Shown here piece by piece: positions 38,601-48,744 of a stretch of DNA of 64,000 nt. A model generated the notes under the pieces. That model was given only the letters and a program-made list of their open reading frames with translations. It had not been told where the DNA came from and made no database searches. A program made the position numbers and the translations under genes. Source of the DNA: Lepidurus packardi (lineage: Eukaryota; Arthropoda; Branchiopoda; Notostraca; Triopsidae). Location of the stretch: NCBI GenBank assembly GCA_023053545.1, contig JAKZAN010000001.1:10932565-10996564 (forward strand), in the 5' to 3' direction. The first letter of the stretch is position 1. The number at the start of each line of letters is the position of its first letter.

Positions 38601-41600
38601 CTCTAGTAAATGTTTGAACATATCCCCAGCTTTCGTATGTATTAATTAAAGCTTTTTTTGTTTTTTCTTTCTCTTTTTGATCCTACAGCTGACCCTGTGG
38701 TACGAGAGATGGACAGAGAAGAGCGATGCTCCCCGTCTTCAGCCAAAGGTACTGGTGTATGGCTTTTTTTGTCAATCCGGCGAGGCACCTCGTTTCCCAG
38801 AAACAAAAAGAAAAAGTCTTAATGGCATGGGTTTTATGCAAGTATGGCATGTTAACTGGTTTACTTTGTGGGTTATCCCAAATGCGCGTTATTGGTAGAC
38901 ATTAAGTCGGCTTCCTTCACTCTAGAGCTCTTGTGTATGCTCGTTGACCAGTAATGACTAACCCATGGCAACAATGAATTTTCCTTTTTTCGTTTTTTAT
39001 TTTCTTATTCAGCTATCCGGCTACGCCATGTACCAGGCAACAATGAATATTGCAAAAATGAATTTGTCTTTTTTCGGGCTTTATTTTCTTATGCAGCTCT
39101 CGGTGCTGTGCAAAAGTCAAGGGAGGAATCTATCTTGTAAAAGGGGAAAAAAATTCGGTAATATGGATACGCGGTAGGGAATGAGTTGCATAAATGATGC
39201 AGCAATGCCGACATGCTAACCCGCCACTTTTGAAACTTTATAGGCCCATGTTTTCGCATCATGTCTTACTCATGAACCCCGACAAAGAACCCAGTTAGGT
39301 ATGCAAGACTTTCAAAATAGAAAATTCATGGGATGACTTGATTCTCTTTGTCCTCGGCCCCAACAATCGTTCGTTGCGGTGTGTAGTTGCTTCGCGTCGA
39401 GATTGTTTCTCGGTAAAGTCGCGTTTCAGATAAATTTTTGAGTAAGGGTTCAGGTTTTATAGATACGGAAAACACGTCACGGGCCTTCCAACAATAGCCG
39501 AGATTTAATAACGCGACGAAGAAGAAGAGCCAAGAAGCTGGTACCTTTAACATACATGTACAGAAAAGAATGGGAGAAGCAGTCACAAGGAAAGCGACTA
39601 CGGCATGAGGGGGAGATTCGGGGTGGGAGGGGATGCTCTTGATTATCTTTTGAAGTGGCCTAATCAGTGCAAGGGCGTGTGCCGAGAACCCGGGCCGCGG
39701 GGCCAGGCACCGAGCCATTATTGATCTCACTAGGACGTCTGGACGCTGGAGACGCCGCTGAGGCGGACGAGAGCCGGCGAGAGCGAACGTTTTACACATA
39801 GATACATGTCCAGTTCTCCTTTCCATGTACAGGAGAGGATAGGGAAGAAGGAAAGTATATAGAACGCCGCCGAAAAGTAATTGCAAAGGCCTATTGAGTA
39901 ACAATCATATAAAAAGCTCGGCCTTTTATTTTACAAATAGTTTTTTTTTTTTTTTTTGGAACAAGGGGGAAGTCTTTTTTAGCTTTACGGTCATACCCCT
40001 CTTTGCATTCTAAATTGCCTTTCTGGCTTATTTACCATGTTTTTTATGTTTTTTAGTGGTTTAGTTTAGTTTTGTGTGTTTTTTAAGGGAAAGAGGGGGT
40101 AAAGGTGGAAGATTTTTTTTTTTTTTTTTTTTGGCTTTTGCATTACGCGCTTGGCTGATTTTGGAATTAGGAAATGTCTTGGGTAAGGTGATGTATGTTA
40201 GGGTTTTTCGTTTACTTTTGTCTGTAGACATTGCGGGGTGGGTGGGTGGGTCGTATGCCTGTTAATAGGGTCGAATTGTTGAGGAGGAAAAAGGGGGGTT
40301 GAATTGTACCCCAACTGGGGATTTATGGTCTTGCATGCTTGGCAAGTCTAATAGGAAATGTAGTTGTATGCGGGAGGCCCCGAGAAAAAGAAAGAAAGGT
40401 TGTATTTGGGCAGTAGTGGTCACTCGGAGATTTCCACGAGGTTTGAGCGAGAGGTAAAGGGAGGGAAAGAGAGCGAACGAGAGAAAGAGAGAGGGGGTGG
40501 CATCGTCAATCAATATTTCATCAATAAAAGACGGGGAGGCCAGAGAAAAGAAGAGGGAGGATGGTGACCGTGACACATGGAGGTGGACATTGGGTTGCTA
40601 ACGTCATCACTAATCAGTGTGTGTGTTGGAGACGAAGCTGGAGACCGTTTGCTTGCTTTTTGTATAGGACTCGGCCTATTGCATCTATATACTGTATAAA
40701 AGAGCGGGAAAAAGAAAATCGAAGGCTAGGGAATGTGTATTCCAGGGCGAGGTATTGCGAAAGGGGTTTTTCCATACTTTTTTTTCTCTCAAGAATGAGA
40801 CTTGTGTGAGCGAATAAGGGAAGAGAATTAAAACTTTGGGGTATCAAGTTCTTGATTTAAAAAAAAATTGAGGATAAGATTTGTGGAAAAAACGAAGTAA
40901 ATGGACATTTGGGCAACTAAGTTTGTTCTTTCATTTGGTTTTGTCAGATTCCAGTGCGTTATTTGCGTTGCCCAATGGAGGGAGTTTGCGATTACAGGGA
41001 TTACAGAGCCACGCCCACCAAGTGAAGATGGAGCGCGAGAGAATGAAGGAAGAAAGCGATATTTGGGCCGCCCACCACAAAGCGTCTTCACCCGACTGGG
41101 AACGCATGCAAGCGTACGCCAAGAGTCTGGGTTATTCCGTGTTGGCCAGCCGGGCCTCGGCTGGTGTAGAAAATGGCGGCGGAGGCGGTCGTCACGGCGA
41201 AGAAACACGCCCTGCATTGAGTCCGCCTCCTATTATTACCAGTTCCAGTCGTGCTGCATCCACTGTCCGCTCTGTTCCTCAACCTAGCCCTAGTCCAGCG
41301 TTGGAAGATGAAAGTCTTTTGGATTCCCCGATGGGAGAAACCCAGTCTGACGTGGAGGATTCCATGGACTCTGACGGAGAAGCTTTAAACTTGGTAAGAA
41401 AGCAAACAAAAAACGCTAGTAATAGTCCAAAACAGAAAAATTTTTGGTGTGTAACCATAATTTCTGTGTTTTTTCTCATGGCAGGCCCGGGAATCTCAAC
41501 GTTCGCACAATGGAAACGGCCACGGGAACGAAACCAGTCATTTGAACGGTGCTTTGGCGGCTTTGAGTGCACCTGCTGCAGCCGCCGTCAACCTGCAGGC

Positions 41601-43597
41601 TGCCTTGGCCACCTTACAAGCGGGCCATTTGTCTTTGGGACAGGTAAAGCTAAGCTTCTGTTTAAGGCAAAGTCACTTATTGATGATTAACCGTAACCTC
41701 ATTAGTTAATGACGCTGGGAGCGCAAGCCCAGAACCCAAATCTGTTGATGCAAAACCCGTTAACCGCTGCTGCCCAGTTACCCGTGTCGTCTGCTTTACC
41801 TACGTTAGGTAACCTCACACCTCAGGATATACAGGTATTTCTACTTTCTATTTTTTATATTTTCTTCCAAGAAATTTCTAAAAAGTTTCTAAAAAACGGA
41901 CTTTTGTGGTTTTGGTGCAGACCCTGCAACAATCTCTTCAGCTCCAAATGGCGTTGATGCAACAAGGCGCCAATCCGGCGCTTAATCAGCAAACCCAGTT
42001 ATTTTTCCAAAGTCAAGTGCAGCAAGCCATCGTTCAAGCTGCGCAGCAATTTCAGCAATTGCAAAAGCAGCAACAGCATCACCGCAGCAGCAGCATCCCC
42101 ACCAGTGTGCCCACTTCGGCAGCCACAGCTGCAGGCAATTTCGGCGACCTCCCACCCCATAGTCAACCGCCCCGTTCGCCCGCTCATCTCAACCCTCATC
42201 ATCACCCACACATCGTTCGCACTCCTTCCTCATCCTCCTCAGCCTCCTCGGCATCCACCCATCCGCTAGGAACAACGCCCTCTTTGGCCTCTCATGGCGG
42301 ACATAACCATTCCCAAGCCCCCTTGTATGATATGCCACCCGAGGAAACCACCGACTTGGAAGAATTGGAGCAGTTTGCCAAAACTTTCAAACAAAGGCGA
42401 ATCAAGCTAGGTATTTTTTTTTTAAAATAAACTTTTATCTTTCTATCAAATCCTCGTTTCCTGTTCACACTTGAACAGCTTTTAAAGAAATACTGATTTT
42501 TTTCTGATTTTACCTTGTAAGAAAAAGATGGAAATCGTGAAATGAATTAATGAATTATTTTTTGCCTTTTGTAACATCTTTAGGGTTCACGCAAGGCGAT
42601 GTAGGTTTGGCAATGGGCAAGTTGTATGGCAACGACTTTTCGCAAACCACCATCTCGCGCTTCGAGGCGTTGAATCTGTCCTTCAAGAACATGTGCAAGC
42701 TGAAGCCCTTATTGCAGAAATGGCTGGAAGACGCCGACGCATCGCTGTGCGGTAACGGCGGCCATATGGGCGGCGGCGGCTTTGGTCCTGCTGGCAACGG
42801 AGGTGGCAGCGGTGGCGGTGGATCGGGCGGCGGCGGCAGCAACATGGGTGGCTCCAGCAACGGCGGGATGTGTTCGCCGCTAGGTGGCGGCGGTGGCAAT
42901 GACGCTTTGGGGCGTCGTCGCAAGAAGCGGACGAGTATCGAAACCAGTGTGCGTGTCGCGTTGGAGAAAGCGTTCCTCTCCAATCCCAAGCCCACCAGCG
43001 AAGAGATCACCATGTTGGCCGACGGGCTGTGTATGGAGAAGGAAGTGGTGCGAGTGTGGTTCTGCAATCGGTAAGAATTATAACTTTTTTTGGTTGATTT
43101 TCGGTATGGAGTGCAAAATTAATGTATGTTATTTGCTCTTTGTGATTGCCATGTATTGAAGGCGCCAAAAGGAGAAACGGATCAACCCGCCCAGCGCCGC
43201 TGTAGGCAGTCCATCCATGGGTCTCCTGCCGCCGTCGTCTCTGTCACCTTCCAACGGCCACGGTCATAGCCAAAGCAATAGCAACCCGTGTACACCTACG
43301 CCGACTGTCATGTTCTCCTCCATTGCGTCGATCACGCCGCCAGCGTCACTGCCGGGCCTCAATTCCTCGCCCTTGTCGCCCGACCCTTCCATGGGTCCGC
43401 TGCCGCTCTCTTTGGTCACCACCACCCATCCCCTCACTGGTCATAGTGGACATTATGGCCAAGTGTTGCGTCAGTCCCCTCGTTCGTCATCGCCCCTCCC
43501 CTTGTCGCTCACGTACAATGCAGCTACCACGACCAGCGCCCGGTTGACGAGTGGTGTTCAGTTACCTGCTGGGATCATGGCCGTTAAAACGGAATAA
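29669..43597 (+). CDS. nub: Nubbin/Pdm-type (POU class 2) transcription factor, eight exons
   Basis: Nuclear DNA-binding regulator. Exons: 29669-30248, 38689-38748, 40948-41393, 41485-41643, 41706-41834, 41921-42410, 42584-43070, 43162-43597. The spliced frame is 2787 nt (928 aa), with GT-AG at each junction. An in-frame TAA at 29636-29638 lies 11 codons before the ATG and supports this start. The N-terminal half is low-complexity, rich in Met/Ala/Ser/Thr/Asn. Residues about 365-520 are Gln/Ala/Leu-rich, typical of an activation region. The POU-specific domain is at about 599-673 (contains [20 protein letters not shown]). The POU homeodomain is at about 732-791 ([10 protein letters not shown] at its start, RVWFCNRRQKEKR in the recognition helix). 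Class 2 (Oct1/nub/pdm2) membership follows from these signatures. A Gly-rich linker of about 55 residues is unusually long. The C-terminus is Ser/Pro-rich and ends near AVKTE. Exon 2 (60 nt) is the least certain exon, but it preserves frame and splice consensus. Alternative 5' exons are possible. Confidence 0.95.
32145..32415 (+). repeat. Tandem duplication in nubbin intron 1, unit about 180 bp
   Basis: AAACTTAAAGCAAAGTTTGG, AGTTTGAGTGCTTTTTA and GCGTTAGATTAACGAAG occur in both units (from about 32155 and 32325). Between them are three short copies of GTGTTAAAA (about 32232-32271). Confidence 0.85.
32945..33225 (-). repeat. Tandem duplication in nubbin intron 1, unit about 160 bp
   Basis: GTTATCACCAGT, GAGCAAGGAGAA, TTCATT.TTGCAAGC and CGAACAAATTT.GAGTTA recur in order. 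TTCATTGTTG is at 33143-33152. A related fragment (TTCACTGTTGAAGC, CATTCTTGCAAGCC) recurs at about 33940-33980. Confidence 0.8.
36195..36670 (+). repeat. Tandem array in nubbin intron 1, unit about 270 bp
   Basis: TTGCAACARTGAATAGTTA occurs at about 36219, 36420 and 36491. AAACCGCGACTCG(C/T)CGTGTT, TTGATGTTACTT-like blocks and TTGAACGATCAGC(T/C)GAGCCGAA each occur twice in the same order, giving two long units plus one short unit. Confidence 0.85.
38749..40947 (+). other. Nubbin intron 2 (2.2 kb)
   Basis: Begins GTACTG and ends TTTTGTCAG. Contains CAACAATGAA at 38969 and 39038 within a short duplicated stretch, a T-run near 40111-40132, and a GC-rich block at 39.6-39.8 kb with an open antisense frame. 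Confidence 0.7.
39326..39826 (-). other. Antisense open frame of 166 codons inside nubbin intron 2, function unknown
   Basis: Counting from the first ATG (39826), the frame stays open to a stop at 39326; upstream it is open to 39904. The predicted product is Arg/Pro-rich at first, has a hydrophobic stretch around residues 75-110, and ends in charged sequence. No known domain is recognisable. The GC-rich block at 39660-39780 makes long open frames likelier, so chance is a serious alternative. A transcribed antisense RNA or nested gene cannot be excluded. Confidence 0.2.
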
Positions 43598-45485
43598 AAC
43601 GCGCGAAAAGACAGGATTCCCCATCTTTTTGAATCAAGAAAACCCTCAAAATCTCGTAGTGAAACTACTACCTCAATTGATTAGCGTTCGCCACGCCCAA
43701 ATCGTCACCAAACGAGAAAGGAAAGCGCAAAACTTTCTCCATCCTCATCACTATATATAGAAGAAAAAGAAATCAGTCCTTTTCAAGTATTTGCGAGTCA
43801 TAAAGCACGTTTTTAGTTGCGTTTCTGTTGCGTGTTTCGATTGGAGTTTCCTTTGACCTTTTTTTGTTAAAATTGAACAACAAAGCGTTCGAAAGCAAGT
43901 TTTTTTTGGCCCTTTTTGTGATAGAATCAAGTATTTGGCGTGGATTGCAGTGCATAGGGACAAAAGAGACCGCTAGGTGGCATCCCGGATGAGTTACGCT
44001 TGTATTATAAGATATTTTTTGTGTGATGGACTGTGATTTGTTTCGAGAATTGGCGTTTAGTTGGGAGAAGGGAGAAGTAAATAGCCCTCTCCTATTTTTA
44101 GTTCCTGCCAGTTGAAACGCTAAGAAAATATCCAGTGCACCTTCGCTTTTCAACAAAACAAGATGGCGTCGTGGAATGTCACGTGGTTGTTTGGGTGCGT
44201 TTGCGATGGGACAACGAAGAAAAGCTGTAGTGAAGCTGCCTGACCTGGGGCAAATGTTATGAGGCAAAAGTGCGTGCTTTGTGAGTTATATTTGATTGGA
44301 TGGACAGATTATATAACTCAGCATTTACCTCACTGTTGAAAAAAAAAAGATATTTTTTCATGGGTTCCTGGAGTATTATGTGCAGAAGGGGCGTTATCCC
44401 TCTAATCCTTACAATTTCACACAAAAGTTCCTCACACAAACCTTAGACCTTGGCAAAGGGCTTGTTGACCTGCTATTTTCCCAAGACTGTCAGTGTTTAT
44501 TACTTTCTTGATTGCCTGTCTTTAAGTTGACGCGGATTCCTGGTTATTTGACCCAACAAAACGACAGTTAAACCAAAACGGAGTCAGTCCTTCATAAGCT
44601 CACTCTGTTTTTTTTTTCCTTTTTTTTAAGCGGCATTTATTACCTCGTTTTGGGGATGTCTGGGATGATTCTTTGAGTTTGGAAATGATCTCCCCCTGTA
44701 AAAAAGTTTAACAATTCTGGCTTTCTATGTTTTTTTTTTGTTTTGTTTTTTTGTTTCTTTTTTCTTTTTTTTTTTTTATTAAAGAAAGAAAGAAAAATCT
44801 AGATGTTCAGGTATAATTACCTCCCTTGATTGTTGGCTCCGGAATCCCGTATAATCAAGAAGAAAACTTCGTTTGGACTATCCTAATCGAAAAACATAAA
44901 AAAAAAATCCTTCCTTTTAAAGTCAAGGCGATTAAACGATTCTTGATATGGTTGGTGTCATGTAAAGATTAACGCAAAGTTCCTGTTCCAAGCCCTTATA
45001 GTTAATAATGGTAGCCTTAACGGAAAGCATTGAGGTCCATGTGTTTTTTGCTTGAAAATAATGTTTTGGTTATTTGGATCATGTGAATGTTGCTGAAATG
45101 AACATATCTAAAGTATGCTTCTTTGAAATGCATTATTTTGATTTGCTTCTCCCTTTTTAATCGTTTTATTGGATTTTCAGTTCATTTTCAGTTGGCATGG
45201 CTTTTTTAAAAAATTCCTTCTTTGCTCAGAGCTGAGGTGGGTCCATGGCAATAGCACAAAAGCCAATTTGTAAAGCAGCGTGATCCGTTCTTGTGAAAAA
45301 CTGAGCGTCCATTAAGTTACCTGCCCAGCTACCTAAAGGTAACCTACCCCACAATCAGATTGGCACAATTCATTGCAAGGCGACATTTTGCTAGTTTGGC
45401 AAGAACTTTCTGTTCATATCGCTTCCAAAGCGCTAAAAATTCGGGCCTATAGATATTCAAACAACTTCAACCTGGCGCTCTTATT

Positions 45486-45520
<35 letters not shown>

Positions 45521-46390
45521 TCTTTTTAAAAAAATCAACCCTTTTGACTAATTGAAATACTAAACGTTAATTATCCCAGTGACGCGATGCTGTCCAATAT
45601 TACCTTCTTTATGTAAAAAAAAACGTACTAACTGTCTATTGTCCATTCGTGTGCGAGTCTATGTCGTCTTTACGTTTGCGAGAGAAATGGCGTCTAAGCG
45701 TGTACATGTTAAGGGCGACACTCGTGTATATACCGTGCAACCTTAGGCCTTACTTACACCCACTAAATGTTCCTATACAACCCTGGTTCCTGCTGTGACC
45801 GTGGCAAGCAAGTCTGTGTTCCCTCTCAAGAGTTCCTATATTTGTGTAGGATATGTAACCCGTTTTTCACTGTCGTCACTTGTTCCATGATCAAAATACC
45901 ATGTCTAGTGGACCGATGATTAAGACAGAGAAAAAAAGGGGAAGCCATTTGTTGAGCTCTTTTTTATGCCTTTTTTTAAGGCTTAAGGTAACTCAATGAC
46001 AAGCTTTTATTTTGGCAAAGCATGGCATTATCACACAGCAAGAGAAGGGAGAAAACGGTCTACTGCCCGGGTCTTAAAAAAATCAAAAAAACCTTTGTAT
46101 TCATTGAGCGTTTGTATAAAAAAAAACATATTTGAAACCCACCATATTCAACTCTTTCCACTCAATTCACCCTTCACTCCCTTGTCGGTAAACCTCGTAG
46201 CTAAGATTCTTGTATGATTCTTGAACGGAAGAATGGGAGTGTAGTTGTAGGCATAACTATGATTCGTGTATGACGCGCAGGTACAACCAAATGTTAAATG
46301 ATGGGTCCTGAATGAAGCTCCCCCTGCCGAACCCCTTGTACAGGAAACCGATCGACTGTAAATCAGTTTGCAGTTACATTGCAAATAAAA
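43598..46390 (+). other. Probable nubbin 3' UTR and following intergenic DNA
   Basis: AT-rich, with poly(T) and poly(A) runs (27-nt A-run at 45490-45516). Candidate poly(A) hexamers: ATTAAA at 44778-44783 and 44931-44936, AATAAA at 46384-46389. Which is used cannot be told. No gene recognised. Confidence 0.4.
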
Positions 46391-47486
46391 ATTATAGGCG
46401 TATTTCTTTTTTATATTTCTCTGAAGATTTTACGTTATTTTTTCATTCATCCTTTACACATCCACTACTGAAATTAGGCTGCAGTTTTATTGAAGTCAGG
46501 CTTTTTCATCTTTCATCAATTATGGAAGAAATTTAAGAATCCAAAAAATTATCCCTCTCTAATATTGCTCTAGTGCACAGTTTTCTGAATCTGTTAACAT
46601 TTTTGTCTTAAGTGCGGTAGTTCATTTCAAACGTTTGGTTTGGCCATTTAGACGTTTTATTATGTTATAAATTTAGGCTAAACAAGTTGGAACAGGATGC
46701 CGCTAGTCTGTGTCATATTTGTCTAGTCTAGTTTCGCAATTATTGTTAGTTTTAGTAATTTTTTAGGAGAGACGTCTTGAATTTTTCGCCTAATCTTGTG
46801 TTTGCTTGGTATACAAAGTTGAGTCAAAACGTGGCGTGCTACGTGACCTTCTTAACGTGACGCGTGACCTTCTTAACACATGGCTTAATTACAGAGACTA
46901 AAAGGTACCTAATGCTGTTTTACTTTGGCGTCAAATGGATCTACTACTCTCTGCGTAGCGTTCTAGAGGAGTTACAGCAGAACCTGGATCGCAAAAAAGT
47001 GTTGCAATGGATCTCAAGTCTCCTTGAAGTACGACAGAGAAACGCTCCGTGGATTTATCCTCACTCCGAGAAAAAAATTTGACTACTTTAGGAAGCTACT
47101 TACGATTTAACTTAACTTAAATTAAATTTACGGCTTAACTTACGTCATTCCAGTAACTTACGTTGGAATTGACTTGATTTACTTCGTTACACGCATGCTT
47201 GCATTATAAACAAACCATTTGTCGTAGTAAAAAGTGAATGGCGAAGGCCAATAGCGGAGCACTAGTGACGCCTAATCGTCCTCTTTTCTTAACCAACCAA
47301 GAAACGCCCGACGTGAAAACATTGGACGTTTAGGCATATCAGACCAAATTTTTCAGTTTTCTAGAAGTTGAACGAGGAGCGCTAGAGTCGAAACTAGTTT
47401 CAGACTTTTCTGTGGAATGTCTACTCCATGCTAGATGGTCCTTTCCACTTTGACAGGACTTGTTGTTTCTCAAAGGTAAACATAAA
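46391..47486 (+). other. Upstream region of the STK16-like gene
   Basis: AT-rich, with no coding features. Contains two close copies of CGTGACCTTCTTAAC (about 46839-46853 and 46862-46876). It must hold the promoter and 5' UTR of the kinase, but no core element stands out. Confidence 0.4.
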
Positions 47487-48694
47487 ATGGGATGCATTTG
47501 CTCTAAAGAAAAACTGGATATCCAAGGGAAAAGATTTTACGTCAAAAGTCACTTAGGAGTAGGGTAAGCGTAACATTCTTTTTACCTGTATAGACTTTAT
47601 CAGTATTATTTTGTATCTATTTCATAGAGGTTTTAGCACTGTGGACATAGTAGAAGATGACTCAGGCCGCTTGTTTGCCTTAAAAAAGATTACCTGTCAC
47701 AGTCCGGAAGATGAAAGAAATGCGCAGACTGAAATTTCCTATCACAAGGCACTGTGCCATCCCAATGTCATCGAGTGTCTGGGTTCGTCCATCAAAGGCA
47801 AGGCTGACATGACCAACAATGAAACAAGTACTGTCTGTCTCCTACTCCCATATTATAAGGTATGTTGCTGGACTAAACAGTAAATTATAACCTATTTAAA
47901 CATTATCATAGCAAGGAACTCTGCAAATATTGTTAGACAGCAGGGCCAAGATGCGGAATTTCTTTACTGAAGAACAAATTCTCCTTTATTTCCAACAAAT
48001 TTGCGAGGGCGTGAAAGTAATCCACGATATCGGTGCAGCACACAGAGATCTCAAGACGGCCAATATATTAATAACTGGCAACAAGGTCGTTGTCATGGAC
48101 TTAGGTTAGTCACTAATTGGCTTTTCAGTGAATCTAACTTGACCTTCGCGCACAGGATCTATGGCGTTGGCTAAAGTAGAAGTAAAAAACTATTCAGACG
48201 CTCAAAAACTACAAGATGTAGCAGCTGAGAGAAGCTCGATGACCTACAGGGCACCCGAATTATTCCATGTTGAGCACCCTTCCATAATTGATGAACGAAC
48301 CGATATCTGGGTAACAGTTTTCTTTTTCTTTCCACCAATTAATTTTGCATAATTCCACCAGTCATTGGGTTGTATCCTCTACGCCCTCTGCTTCTTCAGA
48401 TCGCCTTACGATGAAGTGTATGAACGCGGAGATAGCGTAGCATTGGCTGTTGTTAGCGGCAATACCCACATTCCATCGTTTTCACCTTTTAGTGAGGTGA
48501 GGTTTCAATTTGATTTGACCATATATTCTGCCTTAACTATACGTATTTTCGTCTAGGCCATGCACGAGCTCATTCGTAAACTACTGACCGTGGATCCTGC
48601 AAATAGGCCATACATTGCGGAAGTCTTAGCCGATAGCGAAGCCTTGAAAACAACCAAGCAGTTATCACGAAGTCCTATTCATGTAAATACTTGA
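47487..48694 (+). CDS. STK16: STK16/MPSK1-type myristoylated serine/threonine kinase, six exons
   Basis: Member of the NAK kinase family. In other animals STK16 is a Golgi- and membrane-associated kinase linked to secretory traffic. Exons: 47487-47563, 47628-47859, 47912-48104, 48156-48310, 48362-48496, 48557-48694. The frame is 930 nt (309 aa), close to the usual length of about 305 aa. The N-terminus MGCICSK offers Gly2 for myristoylation and Cys3/Cys5 for palmitoylation. Visible kinase motifs are the glycine loop LGVGGFSTV (23-31), ATP lysine K45 in ALKK, a likely helix-C Glu61, catalytic HRDLKTAN (147-154), metal-binding DLG (166-168, the STK16-style replacement of DFG), and YRAPELF. The segments DERTDIWSLGCILYA and GDSVALAV are also characteristic of STK16. 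All introns are short (52-64 bp). The gene converges on the CUB/LDLa gene, with 50 bp between stop codons. A variant poly(A) hexamer, AATACA, lies at 48730-48735. Confidence 0.95.
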
Positions 48695-48729
48695 ACTTCT
48701 GGTGACGAGGACGCAATTTTACGTATCTG

Positions 48730-48735
48730 AATACA
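48730..48735 (+). terminator. Candidate poly(A) signal of the STK16-like gene (AATACA)
   Basis: AATACA is a known weaker variant of the AATAAA hexamer and lies 36 nt after the kinase stop codon. No AATAAA was seen nearby. Cleavage 10-30 nt downstream would fall inside the last codons of the opposing CUB/LDLa gene. Confidence 0.35.
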
Positions 48736-48744
48736 AACAACCTT

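Larger units (their letters stand above)
30249..38688 (+). other. Nubbin intron 1 (8.4 kb)
   Basis: Begins GTGAGT and ends TCCTACAG. Contains three tandem-repeat blocks, listed separately, and no exon I can support. Long first introns of POU genes commonly hold enhancers and alternative promoters. Nothing in the sequence identifies these directly. Confidence 0.7.

Noticed and set aside
40828-41287. Open frames overlapping nubbin exon 3 on both strands
   Set aside because: Shadows of the nubbin exon, which is supported by matching splice phases on both sides.
42555-43067. 170-codon minus-strand open frame
   Set aside because: It is antisense to the POU exon; its Pro-rich stretch is the complement of the Gly-rich linker codons.
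47814-47823. CAACAATGAA inside STK16-like exon 2 as a repeat insertion
   Set aside because: It encodes part of a continuous kinase-domain frame with normal length, so this copy is probably coincidental.
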